From: Arcobacter sp.
GTDB lineage: Bacteria > Campylobacterota > Campylobacteria > Campylobacterales > Arcobacteraceae
Direction of reading: 5' to 3'
Assembly: GCA_030635995.1 (NCBI GenBank)
Contig: DAOVXU010000129.1
Location: 1-5,285, forward strand
DNA length: 5,285 nt
The translations under genes were made by a program, and so were the position numbers. How positions within the stretch are numbered: the first letter of the stretch is position 1; each line of letters starts with the position of its first letter. The notes beneath the pieces were generated by a model. It made no database searches. It saw only the letters and a list, made by a program, of their open reading frames with translations, and was not told where the DNA came from. Positions 1 to 5,285 of the stretch are shown piece by piece.

Positions 1-1
1 T

Positions 2-508
2 AAGTTCTTCTCAAAAGATACAAATCAAGCGGGAAGTTGACTTACTGTTACAGCTGTACGAAGTCATGCTTTAATTCTTGAAGTTCAAGCAGTAGTTTCA
101 ACCCCAAATGATCCAAATCAAAAAAGAAGTGCAACTGGATTTGATACAAATAGATTAAATATGTTATTAGCACTATTAGAGAAAAAATTAGACCTACCCC
201 TTAATGCTTATGATGTTTTTATAAATATTAGTGGGGGTATAAAAGTAAAAGAGAGTTCAGCTGATTTGGCAGTTATTGCATCTATTATCTCTAGTTTTAG
301 AAATAGACCAATCTCTAAAGAGTCAGTATTTATAGGTGAAGTTAGTCTTACAGGAGAGATAAAAGATGTATTTAGTATAGATACAAGACTTAAAGAAGCA
401 AAATCTTGTGGAATAAAAAAAGCTATAATAGCAACAAAACCAAAAGGAACAACTGGTATAAAATGTTTCGAAGTAGATGAAGTTTCTAAGATGCTAGAAC
501 TATTCTAA
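2..508 (+). CDS. radA: DNA repair protein RadA, 3' fragment; frame interrupted by an in-frame TGA
   Basis: RadA (Sms) is a RecA-like DnaB-type ATPase/helicase that helps process branched recombination intermediates. Only its C-terminal Lon-protease-like domain is visible; the zinc finger, Walker A and KNRFG motif would lie upstream of the window. Recognisable family segments are RSATGFDTNRLNMLLALLEKK (without the last residue of the run, about 131-190), ISGGIK, ESSADLAV, SSFRNRP and FIGEVSLTGEI, ending in a typical ...VSKMLELF tail at the TAA. The frame is open from 41 to 505, but codon 38-40 is TGA, directly after AGS where the family has a small residue. Just downstream the expected T-x-E-G-S-R reads T-A-V-R-S-H (50-67), so the E, G and R are all altered. 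An ATG at 161 would give only a 115-residue piece beginning inside a conserved helix, and no ribosome binding site is evident there, so I do not take it as a true start. The identity is certain; whether the gene is a pseudogene or the left edge carries sequence errors cannot be decided here. Confidence 0.9.
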
Positions 509-538
509 AAAATTATATAAAATAAAAAAGGACAAAAT

Positions 539-1018
539 ATGGTAAATTATACAATAACAACAGCAACAATGGGAGAACGACCAGAAATAACACTTCCAAA
601 TAAAGGATTTTTAGAGGCTTTAAAACCTTCTGGATTTATGGAGATGATAAATCATTTTTATGCACTAGTATTAGATAGTGATATTGCTTACTTCTTCCCT
701 GATGATGAAGAGGAGATTGAACTTATTAAAAAAAGAAATGGTTCATACTTTATGATGATGTGTGGTGGAGATGAAAGATACCTTACAAAATTTGGTGGAC
801 AATTTGATCAAATCAAAACACATGAGATGTTTTCTATTCCTGATAAAGCTAGAGTAGAATGGCTAGGATGTTGGCAAATAGTTTTAGAAGCTATTGAAGA
901 TAAAGTTGCACATAAAGATATTCAATCATACTGGAATTGGCTTGAAGTATTCTCTAAACATATTGTTAATTATGAAAATGATAGATCTACATATGAAGAT
1001 ATTGCAAAAACAAAATAG
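539..1018 (+). CDS. Truncated haemoglobin-like globin
   Basis: A 159-residue protein that I read as a 2/2 (truncated) globin, a haem protein binding O2, NO or similar ligands in the cytoplasm. After an N-terminal extension of about 30 residues comes a B-helix-like segment with F40-Y41 (Tyr at B10 is usual), then an FFP turn at 52-54 (CD region). His95 in KTHEMFSI fits the proximal F8 haem ligand, and Trp108 in VEWLGCW fits the G8 Trp of group II/III truncated globins. The H95-x12-W108 arrangement resembles the usual H-x-x-F-x-I...R-x-x-W-L pattern. The C-terminal helix is Trp/Tyr rich. The start is supported by AAAGGA at 527-532, six bases before the ATG. The gene begins 30 bases after radA. 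There is no signal peptide. Its physiological job (NO detoxification, oxygen handling, redox sensing) cannot be read from the sequence, and the subgroup assignment is tentative. Confidence 0.8.
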   Translation: MVNYTITTATMGERPEITLPNKGFLEALKPSGFMEMINHFYALVLDSDIAYFFPDDEEEIELIKKRNGSYFMMMCGGDERYLTKFGGQFDQIKTHEMFSIPDKARVEWLGCWQIVLEAIEDKVAHKDIQSYWNWLEVFSKHIVNYENDRSTYEDIAKTK

Positions 1019-1035
1019 ATAACAAAGGATAAAAT

Positions 1036-1311
1036 ATGTCAAGAGATATGTGTGCTGATGTAAAAATGGAAGAGGGATATATGAGAATGAGTATTGAATT
1101 TAATAATGATGAAAGTCGTAATAAAATTCAAAATGCAATCTCAAATGTTGAAAAAGAGATGAAATTATATCCAAGTATTATAAGAAGAAATATTGATGAG
1201 CATGCAGGTAATGTTTCTGTAGAATTTGGAGATGATGGTCTTCCACGAGACGATGGTGATTTTTGTGAAAAAGTGATGAAACAATTAGGTATAAGCAACT
1301 GTGCAATTTAG
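1036..1311 (+). CDS. Small hypothetical protein, 91 residues
   Basis: I do not recognise a family. The ATG is preceded by AAAGGA at 1024-1029 with a six-base gap, almost the same layout as the globin gene's site, so translation is well supported. The gene sits 17 bases after the globin and its last 11 bases overlap the start of ybeY. The protein is acidic and soluble-looking with no membrane segment or signal. It contains a Lys/Glu-rich predicted helix (about 24-43), then a probable strand NVSVEFGDD (59-67) and an Asp/Gly-rich turn DDGLPRDDGDF (66-76). Three cysteines (6, 77, 89) are present but not in a CxxC pattern. The overlap with ybeY suggests translational coupling. No function is proposed. 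Confidence 0.75.
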   Translation: MSRDMCADVKMEEGYMRMSIEFNNDESRNKIQNAISNVEKEMKLYPSIIRRNIDEHAGNVSVEFGDDGLPRDDGDFCEKVMKQLGISNCAI

Positions 1312-1729
1312 CCTTGACAATCAAACTGATTATACTATAAATTTAAAATTATTAGAACAAATTGCACTTACTGTATCTTCAAAAGATATAGAATTAGTAA
1401 TATCTCATAATAACTATATTCAAGATATAAATTTACAATTTAGACAAAAAGACTTACCAACAGATGTATTAAGCTTTCCTTATGAAGATATGCCTATGAT
1501 GCCACTTGGTAGTATAGTTATATCTGTTGATTTTGTAAACGAAAAGGCAGAACAATATAAACATACATTTGAAGAGGAGTTAGCATTATTATTTATACAT
1601 GGTGTTTTACATCTAGTTGGATATGACCATGAGATTGACAATGGTGAACATAGAATGAAAGAGGAAGAATTAATAAAACAATTTAATCTTCCTGATAGTT
1701 TAATAGTAAGAGAAGAGGAATCAAAATAA
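1301..1729 (+). CDS. ybeY: Endoribonuclease YbeY (rRNA maturation factor)
   Basis: YbeY is a zinc-dependent single-strand endoribonuclease involved in 16S rRNA 3'-end maturation and ribosome quality control in the cytoplasm. The 142-residue length is normal. The zinc motif H-x3-H-x5-H is intact: HGVLHLVGYDH with His100, His104 and His110. The upstream family motif FRQKDLPTDVLSFP (47-60) contains the conserved Arg48 and TDVLSF. The start is GTG. In this frame a stop lies at 1292-1294 and no other ATG, GTG or TTG occurs before the conserved core, so 1301 is the only sensible start. It overlaps the preceding gene by 11 bases and has only a weak upstream purine stretch (TTAGGT, 1285-1290), which fits coupling to translation of that gene. 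It ends TAATG, sharing one base with the next gene's ATG. In many bacteria ybeY neighbours phoH or era; that is not the case here. Confidence 0.97.
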   Translation: MQFSLDNQTDYTINLKLLEQIALTVSSKDIELVISHNNYIQDINLQFRQKDLPTDVLSFPYEDMPMMPLGSIVISVDFVNEKAEQYKHTFEEELALLFIHGVLHLVGYDHEIDNGEHRMKEEELIKQFNLPDSLIVREEESK

Positions 1730-2646
1730 TGGATATTGTAATATTTATAATTTCTATGGGTGCATTAATTTATGGTGCAGATCATATTATAGAAGAAAGT
1801 GAAAAAATTGCACTTCACTTTAATATATCAGCATTTATTATTGGTGCTACACTTATTGCACTTGGAACATCATTGCCAGAGATGGCTGTAAGTATGAGTG
1901 CATCTATACAAGGTAGTGGAGATATTGCTGTTGCAAATGTAATTGGTAGTACAATTTTTAATATTGCACTTGTACTTGGTACCGTATTTTTAATATCTAA
2001 AAATATATCTCCCCAACGAGATCTATTTGCTAAAGATTCTGCTTGGTCATTATTTCCTATATTAATTTTTATACTTATGAGTATTGATGGAAAACTAAGT
2101 ACGTTAGATGGATTCCTATTTTTAGGACTTATGGGTGCATATTTATTATTTTTAATTCAAAGTAATCAAATGGAAGAATTAGATGAAGAGTTAATAAAAG
2201 AAAAATTTGCTTGGGGTAAAACACTTGTACTACTTTTATTTGGATTTATATTTGTTGTAGGTGGTGCTGATTTTGCAATTGGAGCAGCAGGTAATATTGC
2301 AAGAGATTTTGGAGTAAGTGAATGGCTTATTGGATTATTTCTTGTAGCATTTGGAACATCACTTCCAGAGCTTACAGTTGCTATAAAAGCAGCAAGAGCC
2401 AATAATGCAGATATGGCAATAGGTGCAATTATAGGGAGTAATGTAGCAAACTTCACTATGGTACTTGGGCTTAGTTCTATTATCAACCCTTTAAATGTAA
2501 ATTTAAATGCAAATTTCTTTGATATTATGGCTGCGGTTATTGTATCTGTTATGCTTGTATTTATAACTGCAAATAAACTATACAACAAAAGTGCAGGAAT
2601 AGTTCTGATGACTGTACTTGTACTTGTAATATCAAATAGCTTTTAA
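1729..2646 (+). CDS. Calcium/sodium antiporter, YrbG type (CaCA superfamily)
   Basis: A 305-residue inner-membrane exchanger, predicted to extrude Ca2+ (or another cation) in exchange for Na+ or H+. About ten hydrophobic segments are visible, in two inverted halves joined by an acidic loop (EELDEELIKEKFAW, 149-162). Each half carries the hallmark alpha-repeat. The first is ALGTSLPE (44-51) followed by IGSTIFN (72-78); the second is AFGTSLPE (207-214) followed by IGSNVAN (235-241). Glu51 and Glu214, the cation-binding glutamates of the family, and Asn78 and Asn241 are all present, so it should be functional. There is no separate regulatory domain, as usual for the bacterial YrbG/CaxA-like group. 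The ATG overlaps the ybeY stop (TAATG), with AGAGGAA at 1712-1718 as ribosome binding site inside ybeY, so the two are translationally linked. The ion actually transported is inferred from the family. Confidence 0.95.
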   Translation: MDIVIFIISMGALIYGADHIIEESEKIALHFNISAFIIGATLIALGTSLPEMAVSMSASIQGSGDIAVANVIGSTIFNIALVLGTVFLISKNISPQRDLFAKDSAWSLFPILIFILMSIDGKLSTLDGFLFLGLMGAYLLFLIQSNQMEELDEELIKEKFAWGKTLVLLLFGFIFVVGGADFAIGAAGNIARDFGVSEWLIGLFLVAFGTSLPELTVAIKAARANNADMAIGAIIGSNVANFTMVLGLSSIINPLNVNLNANFFDIMAAVIVSVMLVFITANKLYNKSAGIVLMTVLVLVISNSF

Positions 2647-2660
2647 TAAGTAAACATAAA

Positions 2661-4223
2661 ATGTATAGAGGTATTTTATTAAAAATATCTCTATTATTAT
2701 CCTTCTCATTAAATCTTTTTAGTGTTGAATTCAAAGTTGCTTCATATAATGTAGAAAATCTTTTTGATTTAAAATATGATGGAACTGAATATAAAGAATT
2801 TATCCCAAATACTAAATATTGGAATAAAAAGATTTACTCTAAAAAACTTCATAATATATCTAAAACTATAAAACACCTAAACACAGATATAATAGCACTA
2901 CAAGAGATAGAATCTCAAACAGCCTTTGATGATTTAAATAAAAAACTACCCTCTTTTAGATATTCAGCCTTTTTAAAAAAAATGACTTCATCAATTGGAG
3001 TTGGGATTTTTAGTAAATATCCCATAATTGATCAAAAAAGAATTATAGTTAATAAAAAAGATAATTACGCAAGAGATATATTAAAAGTAACTATAAATAT
3101 AGAGAATAAACCTGTAATAATATACATAAATCATTGGCGTTCAAAAAGAGCAAAAGAGAGTTATAGAATCATCTATGCAACTGCTCTTAAAAACTCTATA
3201 GATAAACTTCATAAAGATACAGACTATCTAATTGTTGGTGATTTAAATTCAAATTATGATGAATATCTCACATTTAAATATGATAAGAAATTAAATAATA
3301 CTTATGATATTACAGGGATAAATCAAGTTTTAAATACAACATTAAAAGGTAATTTTATAACTAAAAATAATATTCAACAATCTTATAAAAAAGTCCATTA
3401 TAATTTATGGTTAGAGTTAAAAGAAAAAGATAGATTTAGTTCAAAATTTAGAAACAACAATAATACCCCAGATCATATAATAGTATCAAGAGGGTTATTT
3501 GACAATAAAAATATATCATATATGGATAAAAGTTTTAAAGTTTTTAAACCGTTATATCTATATAAAAACAATAAAATTAAAAGATGGAATAATCATAAAC
3601 AAACTGGATATTCAGATCATCTACCTATATATGCCTCTTTTACAACTTCTACAAAATATGTAAAAAAAATAAAAGAGATAAAACCTAAAAATATAAATAG
3701 TATATCGCACCTTTATACTATAGATACATTAAATAAAAATATACTATTAAAAGATGTGATTGTAATATATAAAGATAATAAAATATCTATTATAAAAGAA
3801 AAAAATGGTAGAGCAATTTTAATATATGGTAATTCTAATAGGTTATATTTAGGTTGTTTATACGATATAGAAGTTGAACAAATTGATAAATATTTTGGAC
3901 TAAAAGAGATAAAATCTATCGCAAATATTACTAACAAAAAAAACTTAAATATAGATATTAAAAAATTATATCTTGATGCTAAAAAAATAGATATTTTTGA
4001 TTTAAAATATCAAAATGAGATTTTAAAAAACTTAAAAGGTAAATATAAAAAAGGTTATCTTCATCTTAATAATAAAACTAAAAATCACAAAATAAAACTT
4101 TATTTCAAAAAAGGGATCATGAAACCTAATGAAAATTCTATTATAACAATAAACCAAGGACACCTTAACCAATATAAATCACAAATACAAATTGTGATTT
4201 ATAAAAATAGTGATTTTAAATAG
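2661..4223 (+). CDS. Exported endonuclease/exonuclease/phosphatase-family protein with C-terminal extension
   Basis: A 520-residue metal-dependent phosphodiesterase-fold protein (the DNase I, exonuclease III and sphingomyelinase superfamily). Residues 1-21 form a signal peptide (Lys8, hydrophobic core, then LFS before VEF), so it is probably exported to the periplasm. The EEP core runs about 24-328 with all expected motifs: SYNVENLFD (28-36), ALQEIE with metal-binding Glu82, NHWRSKR with His158, GDLNSN with Asp194/Asn196, PDHIIVS (270-276), and SDHLPI with the catalytic pair Asp319-His320. Residues from about 355 to 425 (LLKDVIVIYK, GRAILIYG, YDIEVEQI, GLKEI) look like an OB-fold-type domain, as found after some extracellular nucleases. 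The last ~95 residues are Lys/Asn-rich and unassigned. The gene starts 14 bases after the antiporter stop, with no good Shine-Dalgarno sequence; the ATG is chosen because the signal peptide follows at once. A nuclease acting on extracellular or periplasmic DNA is likely, but other phosphodiester substrates are possible. Confidence 0.88.
   Translation: MYRGILLKISLLLSFSLNLFSVEFKVASYNVENLFDLKYDGTEYKEFIPNTKYWNKKIYSKKLHNISKTIKHLNTDIIALQEIESQTAFDDLNKKLPSFRYSAFLKKMTSSIGVGIFSKYPIIDQKRIIVNKKDNYARDILKVTINIENKPVIIYINHWRSKRAKESYRIIYATALKNSIDKLHKDTDYLIVGDLNSNYDEYLTFKYDKKLNNTYDITGINQVLNTTLKGNFITKNNIQQSYKKVHYNLWLELKEKDRFSSKFRNNNNTPDHIIVSRGLFDNKNISYMDKSFKVFKPLYLYKNNKIKRWNNHKQTGYSDHLPIYASFTTSTKYVKKIKEIKPKNINSISHLYTIDTLNKNILLKDVIVIYKDNKISIIKEKNGRAILIYGNSNRLYLGCLYDIEVEQIDKYFGLKEIKSIANITNKKNLNIDIKKLYLDAKKIDIFDLKYQNEILKNLKGKYKKGYLHLNNKTKNHKIKLYFKKGIMKPNENSIITINQGHLNQYKSQIQIVIYKNSDFK
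4173..4203. repeat. 12-bp perfect inverted repeat at the 3' end of the nuclease gene
   Basis: Bases 4173-4184 (TATAAATCACAA) are the exact reverse complement of 4192-4203, with a 7-base loop between them. The repeat lies inside the last codons of the nuclease-family gene, 20 bases before its stop codon ends. It has only three G:C pairs and no clear T-run directly after it on the + strand, so it is not a classic intrinsic terminator. It may act as an mRNA 3'-end stabiliser or weak terminator, or be chance in AT-rich DNA. Confidence 0.5.
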
Positions 4224-4365
4224 ATTTTCTATTCATTTAAAAGATTGTATTTAATATCTATTTCCCAAAAAATCAAATTGTGCCATTTACTGGTGTGTAG
4301 AAATTAATCTTAAATTTTTAAATATACCTTAGCTAATAAATGTAAGAAATATTAAAACAAATAAC
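4224..4365. other. AT-rich intergenic stretch, nothing recognised
   Basis: The first part of the 479-base gap between the nuclease gene and the lipoprotein gene. I see no open frame with a ribosome binding site, no tRNA and no strong hairpin followed by a T-run. The only marked item is TATACCTTAG at 4323-4332, similar to later copies of TATACCTA at 4366 and 4636. Confidence 0.5.
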
Positions 4366-4371
4366 TATACC

Positions 4372-4490
4372 TAACCCCTGCACGGCTTGACATTTTGGGG
4401 TTACAAATATTGATGAGTTTGAGTGTTAAGAAAATTGAACTGTCTGACCGTAGGGAGTTTTCAATTTTTAACTCAAATAAAATCAATATT
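4372..4490. repeat. Structured intergenic element with two consecutive inverted repeats
   Basis: Two hairpins stand side by side. The first pairs TAACCCC (4372-4378) with GGGGTTA (4397-4403), 7 perfect bp around an 18-base loop. The second spans 4406-4490. Its base is a perfect 9-bp stem, AATATTGAT (4406-4414) with ATCAATATT (4482-4490), then TTTGAG (4418-4423) with CTCAAA (4472-4477). Next comes an imperfect upper stem, AAAATTGAA (4431-4439) with TTCAATTTT (4460-4468), closed by CT/AG around the loop 4442-4455 (GTCTGACCGTAGGG). Bases 4371-4460 are about 41% G+C by hand count, clearly above their surroundings. A stem made of several matched blocks with small bulges is hard to explain by chance and points to a structured RNA, a REP-type or miniature mobile element, or the remnant of one. 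No protein-coding gene is credible here: open frames across the element on either strand simply follow the palindrome and low-complexity tracts. The orientation is unknown. Confidence 0.65.
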
Positions 4491-4501
4491 CCCAAAAATG
4501 G

Positions 4502-4556
4502 CTTAGAGTGCGATTTTTTTTGGTTTCGTTTTTTTTCTAAGAAAAAAGGGAAAAGA
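4502..4556. other. T-tract / A-tract palindromic stretch after the hairpin element
   Basis: Two runs of eight T (4514-4521 and 4529-4536) are followed by an A/G-rich run. CTTAGA (4502-4507) is the reverse complement of TCTAAG (4536-4541). TTTTTTCT and AGAAAAAA (4531-4546) form a near-palindrome with a one-base centre. On the + strand the T-runs follow the big hairpin, but 23 bases separate its base from the first run, too far for a standard terminator. It probably belongs to the same element as the hairpins. Confidence 0.4.
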
Positions 4557-4661
4557 AGTAAGTTCAATAGTAAAACAAACACATATTTAAAGTAAACATA
4601 AACTTTAGATTTTTTACTTGCAATCCAAAGTCAGTTATACCTAGAAATATGATTGATACGC

Positions 4662-4667
4662 TATAAT
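4662..4667 (+). promoter_or_regulatory. Candidate sigma70 -10 box for the lipoprotein gene
   Basis: A perfect TATAAT lies 35 bases before the TTG start codon. No TTGACA-like -35 box is found at the usual distance, which is normal for Campylobacterota vegetative promoters, where the -10 box and AT-rich upstream DNA dominate. Transcription would start near 4674, giving a leader of about 30 bases. The 479-base gap before the gene also argues for its own promoter. In DNA this AT-rich a TATAAT can occur by chance. Confidence 0.5.
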
Positions 4668-4690
4668 ATATTTACAAAAAAATACAGTAT

Positions 4691-4695
4691 AGGAA
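4691..4695 (+). promoter_or_regulatory. Ribosome binding site that fixes the TTG start
   Basis: AGGAA, seven bases before TTG at 4703-4705, is the only good Shine-Dalgarno sequence near the 5' end of this frame. It supports a TTG start, which gives a complete lipoprotein signal peptide. The next in-frame ATG (near 4880) would lose the signal peptide and lipobox. Confidence 0.75.
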
Positions 4696-4702
4696 ATAAA
4701 AT

Positions 4703-5285
4703 TTGAAAAGTACAATATTAACTTTATCAGCATTATTAATACTTATTGGATGTAGTGGAAATCAACCATCTCCAGAAATTCAAGATAATAATATAAATAA
4801 AAAAGAAAATATAAAGCAAGTTAAAAAAATAGAGCCAAAAGAAGAATATGAAAAAATAATTTCATATCAAGATATTATTATGAAAATTAATGATATTAAT
4901 ACAAATAAAAAAACAAATAAAAGAGTTAAAGAGATAATTAAAGAGTATCAATATAATACAAGTGATGATGATAGTAAAAATAGTGCTAGAAAAAAAGCAT
5001 TAATACAAGTTAAAATTTTAATACTTGAAGAAATAGGTGTATTTGTAGAAAGTTATTTAGAAATCAATAAAATAGTGGAAAATAAAAAATACCAAAAGTA
5101 TTTCAAACAAGAAATAAAAAATCTTACAGCAGGTATTGTAAAAACAAAAATATTAGATGAAAAATATAATGGTAAAACATACTATGTAAAAGCAAGTGTA
5201 TTAGTTGATCCAGATAGTGTAAGTGAGAGAATATCTGAACTACTTAAAATAAAAGCAAATGAAAGTGAGATAAATAAACTTACAA
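4703..5285 (+). CDS. Putative lipoprotein (LPP20/FlgO-like?), 5' part, runs off the window
   Basis: The frame is open from TTG at 4703 to the window end (194 codons seen, no stop). The N-terminus is a classical lipoprotein signal: Lys2, a hydrophobic core, and lipobox L14-I15-G16-C17, so Cys17 should be lipidated and the protein anchored in a cell envelope membrane. With Ser at +2 it would be expected in the outer membrane by the general rule. A Lys/Asn/Glu-rich linker follows (about 25-60). From about residue 95 a folded domain begins: ARKKALIQVKILILEEIGVFV, later NLTAGIVKTKILDE and YYVKASVLVDPDSV. This strand-helix pattern, with an amphipathic helix starting at the A-R-K-K-A segment and a long strand pair, recalls the LPP20/FlgO-type secreted domains, but I hold that loosely. 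The C-terminus and any further domains lie outside the window. The gene is separated from the upstream run by 479 bases and probably has its own promoter. Confidence 0.8.
   Translation, partial: MKSTILTLSALLILIGCSGNQPSPEIQDNNINKKENIKQVKKIEPKEEYEKIISYQDIIMKINDINTNKKTNKRVKEIIKEYQYNTSDDDSKNSARKKALIQVKILILEEIGVFVESYLEINKIVENKKYQKYFKQEIKNLTAGIVKTKILDEKYNGKTYYVKASVLVDPDSVSERISELLKIKANESEINKLT

Noticed and set aside
161..508. Separate 115-residue gene starting at ATG 161
   Set aside because: The frame continues upstream with clear RadA sequence back to and beyond the TGA, and no ribosome binding site precedes the ATG, so it is part of radA.
1314..1341. Promoter-like TTGACA with TATAAA 16 bases later
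   Set aside because: It lies within the first codons of ybeY and would start transcription after the ybeY start codon; the bases are explained by the coding sequence.
2166..2588. 140-codon open frame on the - strand inside the antiporter gene
   Set aside because: It lies antisense to a well-conserved exchanger gene whose repeats are intact; the Ser/Thr/Ala/Ile-rich product is what the reverse complement of membrane-protein codons gives. It has no recognisable domain.
2648..2660. 13-base match AAGTAAACATAAA, also found near 4590
   Set aside because: It is A/T-rich, without symmetric context, and only two copies exist; chance is enough in DNA of this composition.
3713..3937. 74-codon open frame on the - strand inside the nuclease gene
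   Set aside because: It is antisense to a real coding region, low-complexity (Ile/Ser/Phe), and has no ribosome binding site or family match.
4387..4415. TTGACA at 4387-4392 as a -35 box
   Set aside because: No acceptable -10 hexamer lies 16-18 bases downstream, and the bases fall in the loop of a hairpin far from any gene start.
4424..4472. Integron attC-like site (GTTAAGA ... TTTTTAAC in a hairpin)
   Set aside because: The core-like heptamers are in the opposite order to attC (which needs RYYYAAC first, GTTRRRY last), neither fits the consensus exactly, and there is no integrase or cassette.
4352..4595. Short open frames on both strands across the hairpin element (76 codons on -, 66 codons on +)
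   Set aside because: Both follow the palindrome and the T/A tracts, the + frame starts with TTG without a ribosome binding site, and neither product has a domain. Small proteins of this kind are often false calls over intergenic repeats.

Overview
The window is very AT-rich and all recognisable genes lie on the + strand. Base composition, the Lys/Ile/Asn-rich proteins, the ATA and TTA codon use and the kinds of proteins encoded suggest a Campylobacterota genome, most like the Arcobacter group or a Sulfurimonas-type relative. That placement is inference from composition and protein character, not from a database match.

Region 1 (bases 1-4223) is a tightly packed gene run. It starts inside the 3' end of radA (DNA repair/recombination). 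It continues with a truncated-haemoglobin-like globin, a 91-residue protein of unknown function, ybeY (rRNA-maturation endoribonuclease, GTG start), a YrbG-type Na+/Ca2+ exchanger, and an exported endonuclease/exonuclease/phosphatase-family protein with an extra C-terminal domain. The gaps are 30, 17, -11, -1 and 14 bases, so co-transcription and translational coupling at the two overlaps are likely. The products share no single pathway; this looks like a housekeeping run with accessory genes added, not one machine.

Region 2 (4224-4702) has no convincing gene. Its middle part (about 4366-4556) is unlike the rest. It is locally richer in G+C and holds a 7-bp GC-rich inverted repeat, then a long imperfect hairpin of about 85 bases, then a T-tract/A-tract stretch. 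It looks like a dispersed non-coding element or a structured RNA. A sigma70-like -10 box follows, leading into the next gene.

Region 3 (4703 to the window end) is the 5' part of a lipoprotein gene with a TTG start, a good ribosome binding site and a clear lipobox.

The most checkable anomaly is at the left edge. The radA reading frame carries an in-frame TGA at 38-40 and several non-conservative changes in the normally conserved segment just after it, while everything downstream is well preserved. Either the gene is decaying or the first ~70 bases are of poor quality. I found no CRISPR array, tRNA, rRNA, transposase or defence system.
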